Of a DNA stretch of 33,702 nucleotides, positions 1-7,753 are shown one piece after another. This DNA is from an uncultured Collinsella sp. Its GTDB lineage: Bacteria; Actinomycetota; Coriobacteriia; Coriobacteriales; Coriobacteriaceae. The notes beneath the pieces were generated by a model. The model saw nothing but the letters and a program-made list of their open reading frames with translations, did not search any database and was not told the DNA's origin. Within the stretch, counting starts at the first letter, position 1; every line of letters begins with the position of its first letter. The position numbers and the translations under genes are program-made. The stretch covers positions 1 to 33,702 of the forward strand of contig CAAECF010000112.1 in the NCBI GenBank assembly GCA_900754275.1, given 5' to 3'.

Positions 1-21
1 CCGCAGGAGTTGATCCTGCGG
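1..21 (-). terminator. Hairpin after the response regulator gene
   Basis: Eight-base arms CCGCAGGA and TCCTGCGG enclose the loop gttga, about 30 bases downstream of the stop of the minus-strand response regulator. It is placed as a transcription terminator. Any T-tract on the minus strand would fall outside the window, so the call is only moderately sure. Confidence 0.5.
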
Positions 22-53
22 CCCCGCCGCTTTATGCCGATGCGTAACGAGCG

Positions 54-674
54 CTAGCGCTCCATGTTGGGAACGATGCTGCCCTCGGTCACCGCATGCA
101 CGGCCAGGCGCATGATGTTGTCGTAGCCGGTCTTGCTCAGGATCTCCGAGATGCGGCGCTTGATGGTGCCCTCGCTCATAAACAGCTCGGCCGCAATCTC
201 GCGGCGGCTTTTACCCTCGCAGGCAAGGCGCAAGATCGACAGCTCGACATCGTCGAGGGCCGCCGTGCCCGAGAAGATACTCTCGGGCGGCTTGGGAAAC
301 GTGCAGTAACCCGCCAGCGTGGAGCGCATCACGGCGAACAGCTCGTCGATACCGACGTTCTTGTACACAAAGCTATCGACGCCCGCCTCGCGGGCCTGAT
401 CGACAAAGGTGATCTCGGGCATGCCTGTCATGATAATGATGCGACACTCGGGCAGCTGCTCCTTGATGCGTGCCGCCGCCACGATGCCGTTTGAATCGTG
501 TTCGGTGCACACGTCCATCAGTATCATGTCCGGGCGCTCCTTGAGCGCGACACCCAAGGCCTCGGAGGCATCGGCGATCGCGGCAACGACGGTCATATCG
601 GGCTGGTCGCCAACGGAGCGCGCCAGGCTCTCGCGCAGGATGGCCTGATCTTCGACAATTAACACGCGGATCAT
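54..674 (-). CDS. LuxR/NarL-family response regulator
   Basis: This 206-residue protein is a two-component transcription factor. An N-terminal receiver domain (about residues 1-120) has the acidic pocket VEDQ near residue 8 and the phospho-acceptor Asp54 in ILMDV. A C-terminal LuxR-type helix-turn-helix (about 140-200) contains REIAAELFMSEGTIKRRISE. It should be phosphorylated by the histidine kinase encoded immediately upstream: the kinase stop and this ATG overlap as ATGA, implying translational coupling. It is the last gene of a three-gene sensory operon. No target genes can be named from the sequence. The 14-bp palindrome GAGCGCTAGCGCTC surrounds its stop codon. The family call is secure; the stimulus is unknown. 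Confidence 0.93.
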   Translation of the reverse strand: MIRVLIVEDQAILRESLARSVGDQPDMTVVAAIADASEALGVALKERPDMILMDVCTEHDSNGIVAAARIKEQLPECRIIIMTGMPEITFVDQAREAGVDSFVYKNVGIDELFAVMRSTLAGYCTFPKPPESIFSGTAALDDVELSILRLACEGKSRREIAAELFMSEGTIKRRISEILSKTGYDNIMRLAVHAVTEGSIVPNMER

Positions 675-2170
675 GAGCTTCTCCTTTGGGACGTGTCGTT
701 GGCGTTAAGCGGAATGGATACCGTAAGCGTAAAGGGCGGGGTGGCGTGGACCTCTAGGCTGCCACCCAGATCTTGCGCGACATGCCTCATACCTGGGATT
801 CCCGTTCCCTCGCGATACGATACGGGGGCCGGGGACCCGTCGTTAGAAATCGTCATGTGCGCGACGGCGTCAGCATCCGTCCTCTCCTGCCACAAGCGCA
901 CATGGACCCGATGCGCCTGCGCATGCTTGGTGGCGTTGGTCGAGGCCTCGCGGATAATCTGCAAAAAGGCGGCGGCGACACGCGCGTCCTCAGGCAGCGC
1001 ACCCTCAACATCGATCTGCACGCTCACCAGGCCAAAAGCATGGACGATATCGCCCAGTTGCTCTGCCGGTTCGGTGTCGCCCCCGCTGCGCAGATCGGCA
1101 GCGATTGAGCGCAGCAGCGGGTCGATCTGCTCGAGCGACTCGTCGTCCAAGCGCCCCTCCTCCAAATAGCGATGAAGGATTGATAGGCGCTGGCCGATCA
1201 CATCGTGAACGCGGGCGCGCATGCGCAGATAGGCCGCATTGTCGGCAACTTTTTTGACTTCTTCGATCTGGGCCTGGAGCTCTTGGCCCGCAAGCTCAAG
1301 CAGGTGGTTGGCCTGCGCCAGACGGTCATGCGCATGCGCATACTCTGTCACGTCCAGACCGATTATGCGCTCGAACGAACGGCCCGAGACCATAACGTCA
1401 TCGCACACAAACAGGCGAATCTCGGCGGGAGAAACCTCGACCACCGCACGCGCCTCACCAAAGCGGTCCAGGTTGATCCGCACGCGGTTCTTACCGCCTT
1501 CGGGCATTTGCATGCTGAGCTTGCGCAGGTCGTTCCATGTACCGCTCATATCGCCTAGGTCGGTGGGCATATGAAGCTCCACCAGGTTTTTGCGCATGCA
1601 GCGGTTCATAAGCAGTGGACGGCCCCTCGAGTCCAGATACAGGATGCCCACGGGAATCACGTTGATGGTTTCGATCGTCGAGAACGCGGTGATATCCTCC
1701 TGGCGGTTACGGACGTCCATCAAGAGCGCCGCGACGGAACGGAACAGGAAGAACGCTCCCTCTGCGATAAGGACAACGGCCCACACCGAGCCCATGGCAA
1801 AAACCACCGGCGGTGTCACGGCGCCAACAAGCAGCAGCTCGGCCAGCATGACAGGGCGACGATAGTGCACCATGAGGACCACGCCATAGGCAAAGATCGC
1901 GGCATTGAGCCACAGCACTCCGCCCATTGCCCTGGCGCAAACGTCAAGCGGCGCCACCAGATACGAGCCAGACGACGCGAATAAGATGAGCGCCGAAATC
2001 ATCAGGTGAAGCACGAGGCTCGTCTCATAGGCGCAAATCACCTTACGGTTATAGGACGAGCGGCGCGATGCGATGAGCGGGACGTGGATCATCTGCAGAC
2101 ACGCAGCCAGGGCAAAGACAACATCGAGCGCAACGATTTGGGGAAGGATGAACGAAATCTGCATCGTCAC
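671..2170 (-). CDS. NarL-type sensor histidine kinase
   Basis: The protein is 499 residues from a GTG that overlaps the upstream stop as GTGA; an ATG two codons inside (2164) is an alternative start. About five hydrophobic segments in residues 5-150 form a membrane sensor. A cytoplasmic PAS-like stretch (about 160-280) follows, then a coiled linker and a HisKA_3 dimerisation domain with phospho-acceptor His322 in RARVHDVIGQRL. The HATPase_c domain shows the N-box REASTNATKHA and the G-box GTGIPGMRHVAQDLGG. It should autophosphorylate and pass phosphate to the LuxR-type regulator encoded just downstream. It is the only kinase of this three-gene operon with recognisable catalytic motifs; the protein encoded before it looks like a degenerate partner. 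Confidence 0.92.
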   Translation of the reverse strand: MTMQISFILPQIVALDVVFALAACLQMIHVPLIASRRSSYNRKVICAYETSLVLHLMISALILFASSGSYLVAPLDVCARAMGGVLWLNAAIFAYGVVLMVHYRRPVMLAELLLVGAVTPPVVFAMGSVWAVVLIAEGAFFLFRSVAALLMDVRNRQEDITAFSTIETINVIPVGILYLDSRGRPLLMNRCMRKNLVELHMPTDLGDMSGTWNDLRKLSMQMPEGGKNRVRINLDRFGEARAVVEVSPAEIRLFVCDDVMVSGRSFERIIGLDVTEYAHAHDRLAQANHLLELAGQELQAQIEEVKKVADNAAYLRMRARVHDVIGQRLSILHRYLEEGRLDDESLEQIDPLLRSIAADLRSGGDTEPAEQLGDIVHAFGLVSVQIDVEGALPEDARVAAAFLQIIREASTNATKHAQAHRVHVRLWQERTDADAVAHMTISNDGSPAPVSYREGTGIPGMRHVAQDLGGSLEVHATPPFTLTVSIPLNANDTSQRRSS

Positions 2171-4050
2171 TCACCCGCCCTCGGCATCAAGACGATCATG
2201 CGCAGCTGGCCGGGCTCGCCCTCAAGGCGGTATGCCACGTTGCGCCCTTGCAGAGCGCTTTCGAGCTCTTGCGCAGCGGGCGTCTGCGAAAGATCTTCAT
2301 CATCGTTGGAAAAAAGCGTGGCGCGCAGCTCGACACTGCACCGGTCATGGTCGCCCAAGTGATACATAAGCGCCGGATGGTCGGTGGTGTAGGCAAAAAA
2401 CGCAAAGTCATACACGCAGTCGTACAGGGCGCTTACCGTACTGGCGTGCATCGGGCGCCGTATGGCGATAATCGAGGCGCAATCGACATCGATGGTGCGC
2501 AGGTCACTTGCAAGCTCGTTGGCGATGAGCTGAATGCGGTCGCGGTCAAAACCGCTCTCCCCGTGCTGTGCCAACGTGAGCGACCCCTTGCGTTTGCAAT
2601 AGGCGACGAGCATCTTGGCACGCTGCAGCATGCGGTAACGCTCGTGCGAAGATGCCTCATCGGTCAACGGCGGCAGCGAGCTCAACAGGTCGTACATCTC
2701 TTCGAGCGCACGGGCAAGCGCTTGGTCCACGTCTTGGACCAGTAAGGTCTCGGCCTCTTGGTCTGCCAAATGTGTCTTAAGGTCGTAGTCGGCGGCAAGC
2801 AGCTCATTTTGGCGTTGCAGCTCCATGCGACGATGCGCCAGTTCACGGTTAAGCTCGTTGAGCTCCGACACGTCTTGGGCAAGCAGCGCCGATCCACCCA
2901 GCAGCGGAAAGGCACGGTACATCACATTGGGATCGGACGCCACGGCAAAGGCATGGGCGCGGCCGTGCTCCTGGGTCCGCAACTCCTCGCGCACGCCTAC
3001 CGGCATTGGCTTTGACACTGGCGTGGCATAGGCCTCCTGCAGGTCGCGCGTTAGGACTTTGAGGTCGAGCGGCAAGGTGTCGAAGATGCCGGCGATGTCG
3101 TGATACGACGGAATGACACCGCAATCGAGACAGATTTCCATCGCCACCACGCACAGGACGCAATAGACGAGCGAAAAGTTGAGCCTCCATGCCCAGGGCA
3201 CGCGCAACGCATACGAGACGGCAAAGAATGCGCCACCCAGCAGTACGAGCGCCGCCGTGCCCGAGAAACGCTGGATGCGAAAGGACGAGGACCGACCAAC
3301 CAGGATAAAAAAGGCCACGAAGTCAAAGGCCGTCCACACGAGGACGACGAAATAACCCCAGCCGTACGTGTAATCGTTGCTCCAGGTGTCGCTTGTACGG
3401 TCAAAGTGGAAGACCTGCTGGTGAAAATCGTTGGTGAGCACAAATCCGATAAGCAGGATGGCCACAATCCACAGCGCAGCGCAGTAGCGGCGACCCAGAC
3501 GGTGTTGCTCCAGGCCCGCAAGGCGCAGACCACACAACTGGTAGAGCAGCGGAATGAGCGTCATGGGCACGTAGTACAGGTACCACAGCACGGTGGCATA
3601 GAACGGCGTGAACGACTTGTACTTGAGAATGACTTCGATCATCCACAGGGCGCAGATGGTGGCGATGGCAACAAGGCGGCGGCGCAACACATAGTCCAAA
3701 CAGCGCAGATAGACCGATACGCCCCAGATCGAAAATACAATTGCGGCGACAAGCAGCGGGAGAGAGCTCGAGTGGACGAGCGCATCCACGACCTCTTCGG
3801 ACACCTCGCTATAGGCGGGCACGACGTTAGAAAGTTTGGGATCGAAGGCGAACAGCGCCGGCAAGACCGCCAAAAGCATGAGGAACAGCGCGGTGATGGC
3901 GCCGGCGATAGCAAAGACGCGATGACGATACACCTGATGCGTTATGCCAACAAGGAATCGCGGCATGGCAAAGAGCGTGCCGCCCCTGGGATCCGCCACG
4001 GGAGCGGATCGGGCGGCCGCGTGGCCGATATGTCGCGTGCGGGTACCCAT
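2167..4050 (-). CDS. 7TM sensor protein resembling a degenerate histidine kinase
   Basis: From the chosen ATG this is a 627-residue protein. The N-terminal half has about eight hydrophobic helices resembling the 7TM sensor region found in some histidine kinases (for example LWYLYYVPMTLIPLLYQLCG). A coiled-coil segment (ELNELNRELAHRRMELQRQN) follows, then a cytoplasmic region with the general layout of a kinase core. I see no H-box histidine of the type (E/D)xxR(I/V)xxxLHD, no N-box and no glycine-rich ATP lid, so it is probably catalytically inactive. Its stop overlaps the next gene's GTG (GTGA), so it is made with the active kinase and may be its sensory partner. Start choice: ATG 4050 lies nine bases after a TACACT -10-like box, suggesting a short or leaderless transcript; ATG 3966 is an alternative. 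Longer extensions run into the hairpin at 4165-4213 and are rejected. Confidence 0.75.
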   Translation of the reverse strand: MGTRTRHIGHAAARSAPVADPRGGTLFAMPRFLVGITHQVYRHRVFAIAGAITALFLMLLAVLPALFAFDPKLSNVVPAYSEVSEEVVDALVHSSSLPLLVAAIVFSIWGVSVYLRCLDYVLRRRLVAIATICALWMIEVILKYKSFTPFYATVLWYLYYVPMTLIPLLYQLCGLRLAGLEQHRLGRRYCAALWIVAILLIGFVLTNDFHQQVFHFDRTSDTWSNDYTYGWGYFVVLVWTAFDFVAFFILVGRSSSFRIQRFSGTAALVLLGGAFFAVSYALRVPWAWRLNFSLVYCVLCVVAMEICLDCGVIPSYHDIAGIFDTLPLDLKVLTRDLQEAYATPVSKPMPVGVREELRTQEHGRAHAFAVASDPNVMYRAFPLLGGSALLAQDVSELNELNRELAHRRMELQRQNELLAADYDLKTHLADQEAETLLVQDVDQALARALEEMYDLLSSLPPLTDEASSHERYRMLQRAKMLVAYCKRKGSLTLAQHGESGFDRDRIQLIANELASDLRTIDVDCASIIAIRRPMHASTVSALYDCVYDFAFFAYTTDHPALMYHLGDHDRCSVELRATLFSNDDEDLSQTPAAQELESALQGRNVAYRLEGEPGQLRMIVLMPRAGE

Positions 4051-4164
4051 AGTGCTTTTAGTGTACCGACAGGTGGGCCCAAAAAGCGGGCCACATGTCC
4101 CAAAATCCGCAGACGGCAAGGCGCCCGGCAGCCTCCCCCGTCCGGCACTTCCCGATATCCGCCC

Positions 4165-4213
4165 GCCCCAAACCACCGCAAAGGGGACAGGCACCTTTGT
4201 GGTGGTTTGGGGC
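4165..4213. repeat. 20-bp-stem hairpin with GGGGACAGGCACC loop (REP-like)
   Basis: Arms 4165-4184 and 4194-4213 are complementary at 19 of 20 positions, the exception being a G-T pair, around the loop ggacaggca. It lies between two minus-strand genes, just after the DUF4867 gene, so it could serve as terminator or mRNA stabiliser. The GGGGACAG signature recurs in other gaps of this window, which fits a dispersed REP-like family. Confidence 0.7.
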
Positions 4214-4219
4214 GATGCG

Positions 4220-4864
4220 CTAGTCCACGGCGATGTCGAGGTTCTTGCCGATGAGACCTACGTAGCCGCCCTCGGCAGCCTTGGGGCTGTCAGCATGGCA
4301 GAGAACCCACTTGTCGGCCTTCCAGTAGCAGTAGCTGTCACCAGCGGCAGGCATGTCGGCTGCAGCCTCGGGGCGCGGGCCGTTGGTGCCGGCGGGCAGC
4401 GCCACCATCACCTGGAAGCCGCCGTCGTCGACCATGCAGGGCGTGTAGTGAAGCGTGGTGTTGAAAACCTCAACAAGCGTGCCGGCCGGCACGCGGAACG
4501 CCTTGACGCACGCGGTATCGAGCTTGCCGTCCTCGATCTCCCAGCGATGCGCCACGAGCAGGATAAAGTCGCGAGCGCCCAGGTTAAACTCGCTGGCGCG
4601 GTGATACTCCAGGCAGTTGAGCTGCGTGTTGTGGCCGTTGCACCAGCCCAGCTGGAAGGGGCGGCCGCCAAACATGAGAAAGCCAAGCTTGTCGGCATCC
4701 TTGACGTCCTCGAGCTCCGGCGCGCTTGCAACGTACTTGCTGCCCTCGGGAATGGGCGTGGCAGAGAGCGCCTCGAGCACGGGCGACGTAAGCTCGGACG
4801 GAACGTTATCCCAAACGTTGCCATAGGACTTGAACTCGGGATCGTTGACAGAGTAGATATGCAT
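4220..4864 (-). CDS. DUF4867 family protein (cupin-like)
   Basis: This 214-residue protein starts at an ATG preceded by AGGAG nine bases upstream. The sequence resembles the DUF4867 family, whose members look like small cupin-type enzymes of unassigned function. It is soluble: no signal peptide or membrane helix is seen. Notable segments are LGWCNGHNTQLNCLEYHRASEFN and FNTTLHYTPCMVDDGGFQVMVALP, where His, Glu and Cys residues could form a metal or sugar site, as in ureidoglycolate-lyase-like and sugar-binding cupins. It is transcribed alone, between a luxS terminator and a REP-like hairpin. The substrate is unknown and the family name is from memory, so function should be left open. Confidence 0.7.
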   Translation of the reverse strand: MHIYSVNDPEFKSYGNVWDNVPSELTSPVLEALSATPIPEGSKYVASAPELEDVKDADKLGFLMFGGRPFQLGWCNGHNTQLNCLEYHRASEFNLGARDFILLVAHRWEIEDGKLDTACVKAFRVPAGTLVEVFNTTLHYTPCMVDDGGFQVMVALPAGTNGPRPEAAADMPAAGDSYCYWKADKWVLCHADSPKAAEGGYVGLIGKNLDIAVD

Positions 4865-4948
4865 GTTCGCTCCTGTTCGTTTATGTGACAGTATGAACAT
4901 TCTAGAACAAACATAAGCGATTTTAAACACTCGTCCCGACCACTCAGC

Positions 4949-4979
4949 AAAAAGGCACCCCCGCATAAGCGAAGGCGCC
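4949..4979 (-). terminator. Rho-independent terminator of luxS
   Basis: Read on the minus strand, GGCGCCTTCGC pairs with GCGGGGGTGCC around the tetraloop TTAT (some G-U pairs) and is followed directly by TTTTT. It lies 30 bases after the luxS stop and upstream of the DUF4867 gene. Confidence 0.85.
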
Positions 4980-5008
4980 CAATGCGCGCGTTTTGGGCGA
5001 TAAAGCCC

Positions 5009-5497
5009 TTACGCCTGCTGATAGTGCAGGTGCTTCTCGTCGATATCGGCCAGGTCGCGGTCGAGGTAGCGGCGCGCAAGCCAGTTGGCCATGGGGAGGT
5101 TCTGGTCCAGGTAGTTACCGCACTCCTCGGGAGCGGCACCGGGGACATCGCCCTCAAAGCCGGCGACAAACTCGAACAGCTCACGCACGAGCGGCAGGAT
5201 CTCCTCGCTCGTCACCTCGCCAAACACAACCAGGTAAAAGCCCGTGCGGCAGCCCATGGGGCCAAAGTAGACAATGCGGCCCGACCACTCGGCATGATTG
5301 CGAAGGAACGTCGCGCCCAGGTGCTCGATGGTGTGGCACTCGGCCGTGTTCATGACCGGCTCCTTGTTGGGCGTGGTCAGGCGCAGGTCAAAGGTGGTGA
5401 CGGCGGCCCCGGTCGCCGGATCGCGGTCGATGCGGCTCACATACACGCCGGGCTCAAGCAGCAGATGATCAACGGAAAAGCTGGCGATGCGCTCCAT
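5009..5497 (-). CDS. luxS: S-ribosylhomocysteine lyase LuxS (autoinducer-2 synthesis)
   Basis: This 162-residue protein has the usual LuxS length. It cleaves S-ribosylhomocysteine to homocysteine and DPD, the AI-2 precursor, as part of the activated methyl cycle. The metal site is intact: His55 and His59 in the HTIEH motif and Cys126 in EECGNY. The catalytic Cys83 is present in MGCRTGFY, and Glu57 lies within HTIEH. The ATG is preceded by GAGAGGA about 12 bases upstream. The gene has its own terminator and a long hairpin (5521-5590) in its upstream region. No mtn/pfs or metE gene is adjacent, so it is probably monocistronic. Confidence 0.97.
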   Translation of the reverse strand: MERIASFSVDHLLLEPGVYVSRIDRDPATGAAVTTFDLRLTTPNKEPVMNTAECHTIEHLGATFLRNHAEWSGRIVYFGPMGCRTGFYLVVFGEVTSEEILPLVRELFEFVAGFEGDVPGAAPEECGNYLDQNLPMANWLARRYLDRDLADIDEKHLHYQQA

Positions 5498-5520
5498 GGC
5501 AGATCCTCTCGATAGTCAAA

Positions 5521-5590
5521 TTGGGACGGGGCTCTTTTAGCTGGTTCGATTGGTCGCACCAATCATACCAGTCAAAAAGCCCCGTCCCAA
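5521..5590. terminator. Long two-stage hairpin between nucleoside hydrolase and luxS genes
   Basis: An outer stem starting TTGGGACGGGGCT pairs with AGCCCCGTCCCAA and continues through a T/A-rich part into CTGGT/ACCAG. An inner perfect hairpin ATTGGT-cgc-ACCAAT caps it. It starts ten bases after the minus-strand stop at 5600 and ends 24 bases before the luxS start at 5497. It may terminate the ribonucleoside operon, but it would also lie in any read-through luxS leader. No U-tract follows on the minus strand, so an intrinsic terminator is not certain. Confidence 0.55.
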
Positions 5591-5599
5591 AAAGACAAC

Positions 5600-6574
5600 T
5601 TAGCCAAGGACACGGGCCATACGCGTCTTGAACTCGGACAGGAAGCGCGGAGCATCCACGGTCAGTGCCACAAGCGCGCTCTTGTCCGGATCGGACAGGC
5701 GACGCTCATCGCAGATGGTGCGACCGCGGTACTCGCCCAGCAGATCAACACGCAGGTTGCAGCCGAGCGCACCTACGAGCGTGGGGTCGATCGCCACGGC
5801 AACGGCCAGCGGATCGTGCAGCGCGCAACCACCCAGGTAGGGTGCGTTCATCTCGTACGAGCCAATGTAGTGCTCGACCATGCTCGCAAATGCGCAGCCC
5901 GCCATGGTGCCCGAGCCCGTCCAGCCGGCAATGTCGCGGCGTGTGAGCACCACGCGATGCGTCACGTCCAGACCCACCATGGTGAGCTTACGGCCCGAGC
6001 GCAGCACCGCGTCGGCTGCCTCGGGGTCGCTCGCCATATTGGCCTCGGCGCCCGCGCTCACGTTGCCGGGCACGGTAAGGGCGCCGCCCATCACGACCAC
6101 GCGGCCGATGGACATCATCGCCGCCGCATCGCGCTCCAGGGCGAGCGCCAGGTTGGAGAGCGGGCCAGTCGCTACGTAGACCAGATCGGGACCATAGGTG
6201 CGCGCGGCATCGATCAGATAATCGACCGCAGCGTTGCCGTCGGCCGAGGTCGCCCCCACCGGCTCGTAGGGCGACGCGGGCACGCTCGCGCCGCCGATGC
6301 CGTTCTTGCCGTGAATGAGCGCGGTGGACGCCGGCGGCGTATAGGGCTCAGTCGCTTGCAGAGGACGGTCGGCACCCAGGTACACCGGAACCTCGGGGCG
6401 ACCCAGCAGATCGAGCACCGCCAGGCAATTGTGCGCCGATTGCTCGACGCGCACGTTACCAAAGCACGTGGTGATGCCCACGAGCTCCACCTCGGGGCTC
6501 GCGATGGCATAGGCCAGCGCCATCGCATCGTCAACACCCATATCCAGATCAAGGATCAGCTTCTTGATTGCCAT
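5600..6574 (-). CDS. Ribonucleoside hydrolase (IunH/Rih family)
   Basis: This 324-residue cytoplasmic enzyme splits nucleosides into free base and ribose. The N-terminal calcium-binding signature is present as LDLDMGVDDAMAL (Asp9, Asp11, Asp15, Asp16); the family usually has DTDPGxDD. Further family features are the TGPLSNLALAL segment, the VVMGGAL strand, EANMASDPEAA and the C-terminal HDPLAVAVAIDP. Pyrimidine versus purine preference cannot be told from sequence alone. GGAG lies about 11 bases before the ATG. It sits 30 bases downstream of a ribokinase gene on the same strand, so the pair should release and then phosphorylate ribose from scavenged nucleosides. Confidence 0.93.
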   Translation of the reverse strand: MAIKKLILDLDMGVDDAMALAYAIASPEVELVGITTCFGNVRVEQSAHNCLAVLDLLGRPEVPVYLGADRPLQATEPYTPPASTALIHGKNGIGGASVPASPYEPVGATSADGNAAVDYLIDAARTYGPDLVYVATGPLSNLALALERDAAAMMSIGRVVVMGGALTVPGNVSAGAEANMASDPEAADAVLRSGRKLTMVGLDVTHRVVLTRRDIAGWTGSGTMAGCAFASMVEHYIGSYEMNAPYLGGCALHDPLAVAVAIDPTLVGALGCNLRVDLLGEYRGRTICDERRLSDPDKSALVALTVDAPRFLSEFKTRMARVLG

Positions 6575-6604
6575 TGTTCTACTCCGCTTCTCCGTCTTTA
6601 TCGT

Positions 6605-7567
6605 TTAACCAAACCAATGTTCAACTTCGGCGCGCGTGGGAATCGATTGCTGAGCGCCCAGGCGCGACACCGTCACTGCCGAGGCGCGAGCACCCGCGGC
6701 CATGCACTCAAAGAGCGGCAAGCCCTCTAGGCGAGCCGCCGCCAACGCGCCGATAAACGTATCGCCGGCGGCCGTGGTATCGACTACCGTACTCGAAAGT
6801 GCCGGCATGCGCAGCAGCTCACCGCCATCGCCGAGCGTAACCGAGCCGGCACCGCCCAACGTGATGACCGCAGCTCCGGCACCCTTGTCGAGCAGCGCAT
6901 TGAGCGCGGTGACGCAACTCGCGTCATCCGTGGGCAGAATGCCCGTCAGCACCTGGCACTCGGTCTCGTTGGGGCAGACCAAGTCGACCGCAGGCCAGAC
7001 CTCCGCAGGCAGCTCGCAGGCGGGCGCTGGATTAAAGACCGTATAGAACCCCAGCTCGTGAGCGCAAACAAGCGCCTCGGCCGTCGCTGCAAGGTCACAT
7101 TCGCCCTGGGCGATAAAGACGCTTCCGGCAGCCGGGGCAATCTCGCTGGCGTCGCCGTCGAGCTCATGAGCCACCAGACGCCTCAGCGCGCAGGCAACGT
7201 CCGCGCCCGCAAGCGCATGGTTGGCGCCCGGTGACAGTACGATGCGGTTGTCTCCCTCGCAGCGAATGATGGTCGCCGTTCCCGTCTCCACATCATCGCG
7301 ATGCACTACAAAGTCACAGTCCACGCCGGCGTCTTGGAGCCCCGCCACGAGCGACGCGCCGAACGCGTCGCGACCGACCGCGCCGATCATGTGCGTGCAA
7401 GCGCCCATACGCGCGGCAGCTACGGCCTGATTGGCGCCCTTGCCGCCGGCGTTGGTGATAAACCCGCTGCCGCCGACGGTCTCGCCCGCACGCGGTATGC
7501 GCTCGCACGCCACCGAAAGGTCCATGTTCATGCTGCCGAACACCGCAACGATGCCGCGATCTGCCAT
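6605..7567 (-). CDS. rbsK: Ribokinase
   Basis: This 320-residue PfkB-family sugar kinase phosphorylates ribose at O5. The N-terminal motif GSMNMDLSV and the GGKGANQAVAAARMG signature bind the sugar. The C-terminal signature DTTAAGDTFIGALAA contains the anion hole and catalytic Asp. The start is ATG 7567 because a perfect AGGAGG lies about eight bases upstream; a longer reading to 7600 has no ribosome-binding site. It precedes the nucleoside hydrolase gene by 30 bases and should phosphorylate the ribose that enzyme releases. No ribose ABC transporter is adjacent, which supports salvage from nucleosides rather than uptake of free ribose. Confidence 0.93.
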   Translation of the reverse strand: MADRGIVAVFGSMNMDLSVACERIPRAGETVGGSGFITNAGGKGANQAVAAARMGACTHMIGAVGRDAFGASLVAGLQDAGVDCDFVVHRDDVETGTATIIRCEGDNRIVLSPGANHALAGADVACALRRLVAHELDGDASEIAPAAGSVFIAQGECDLAATAEALVCAHELGFYTVFNPAPACELPAEVWPAVDLVCPNETECQVLTGILPTDDASCVTALNALLDKGAGAAVITLGGAGSVTLGDGGELLRMPALSSTVVDTTAAGDTFIGALAAARLEGLPLFECMAAGARASAVTVSRLGAQQSIPTRAEVEHWFG

Positions 7568-7753
7568 GGAAACCTCCTCATCTGCGGGCCTTATGCCCAC
7601 CGCAGCCGTCGATCGTGCACTCTCGCACCCCCTATAACTTTAGTTCACTTTGATGTGGACGCGCGCTTGAGCTTGCGCCAGCAGCAAGCATTCACAGGAG
7701 CAGGCAGCTACAATGAAGGCGTGCTGATTATTCTCGTCATTGGATGATGTTTT

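Noticed and set aside
4051..4194. N-terminal extension of the 7TM kinase-like gene to 4194
   Set aside because: The extra 48 residues run into the hairpin repeat at 4165-4213 and have no ribosome-binding site; the composition is low-complexity and unlike a protein N-terminus.
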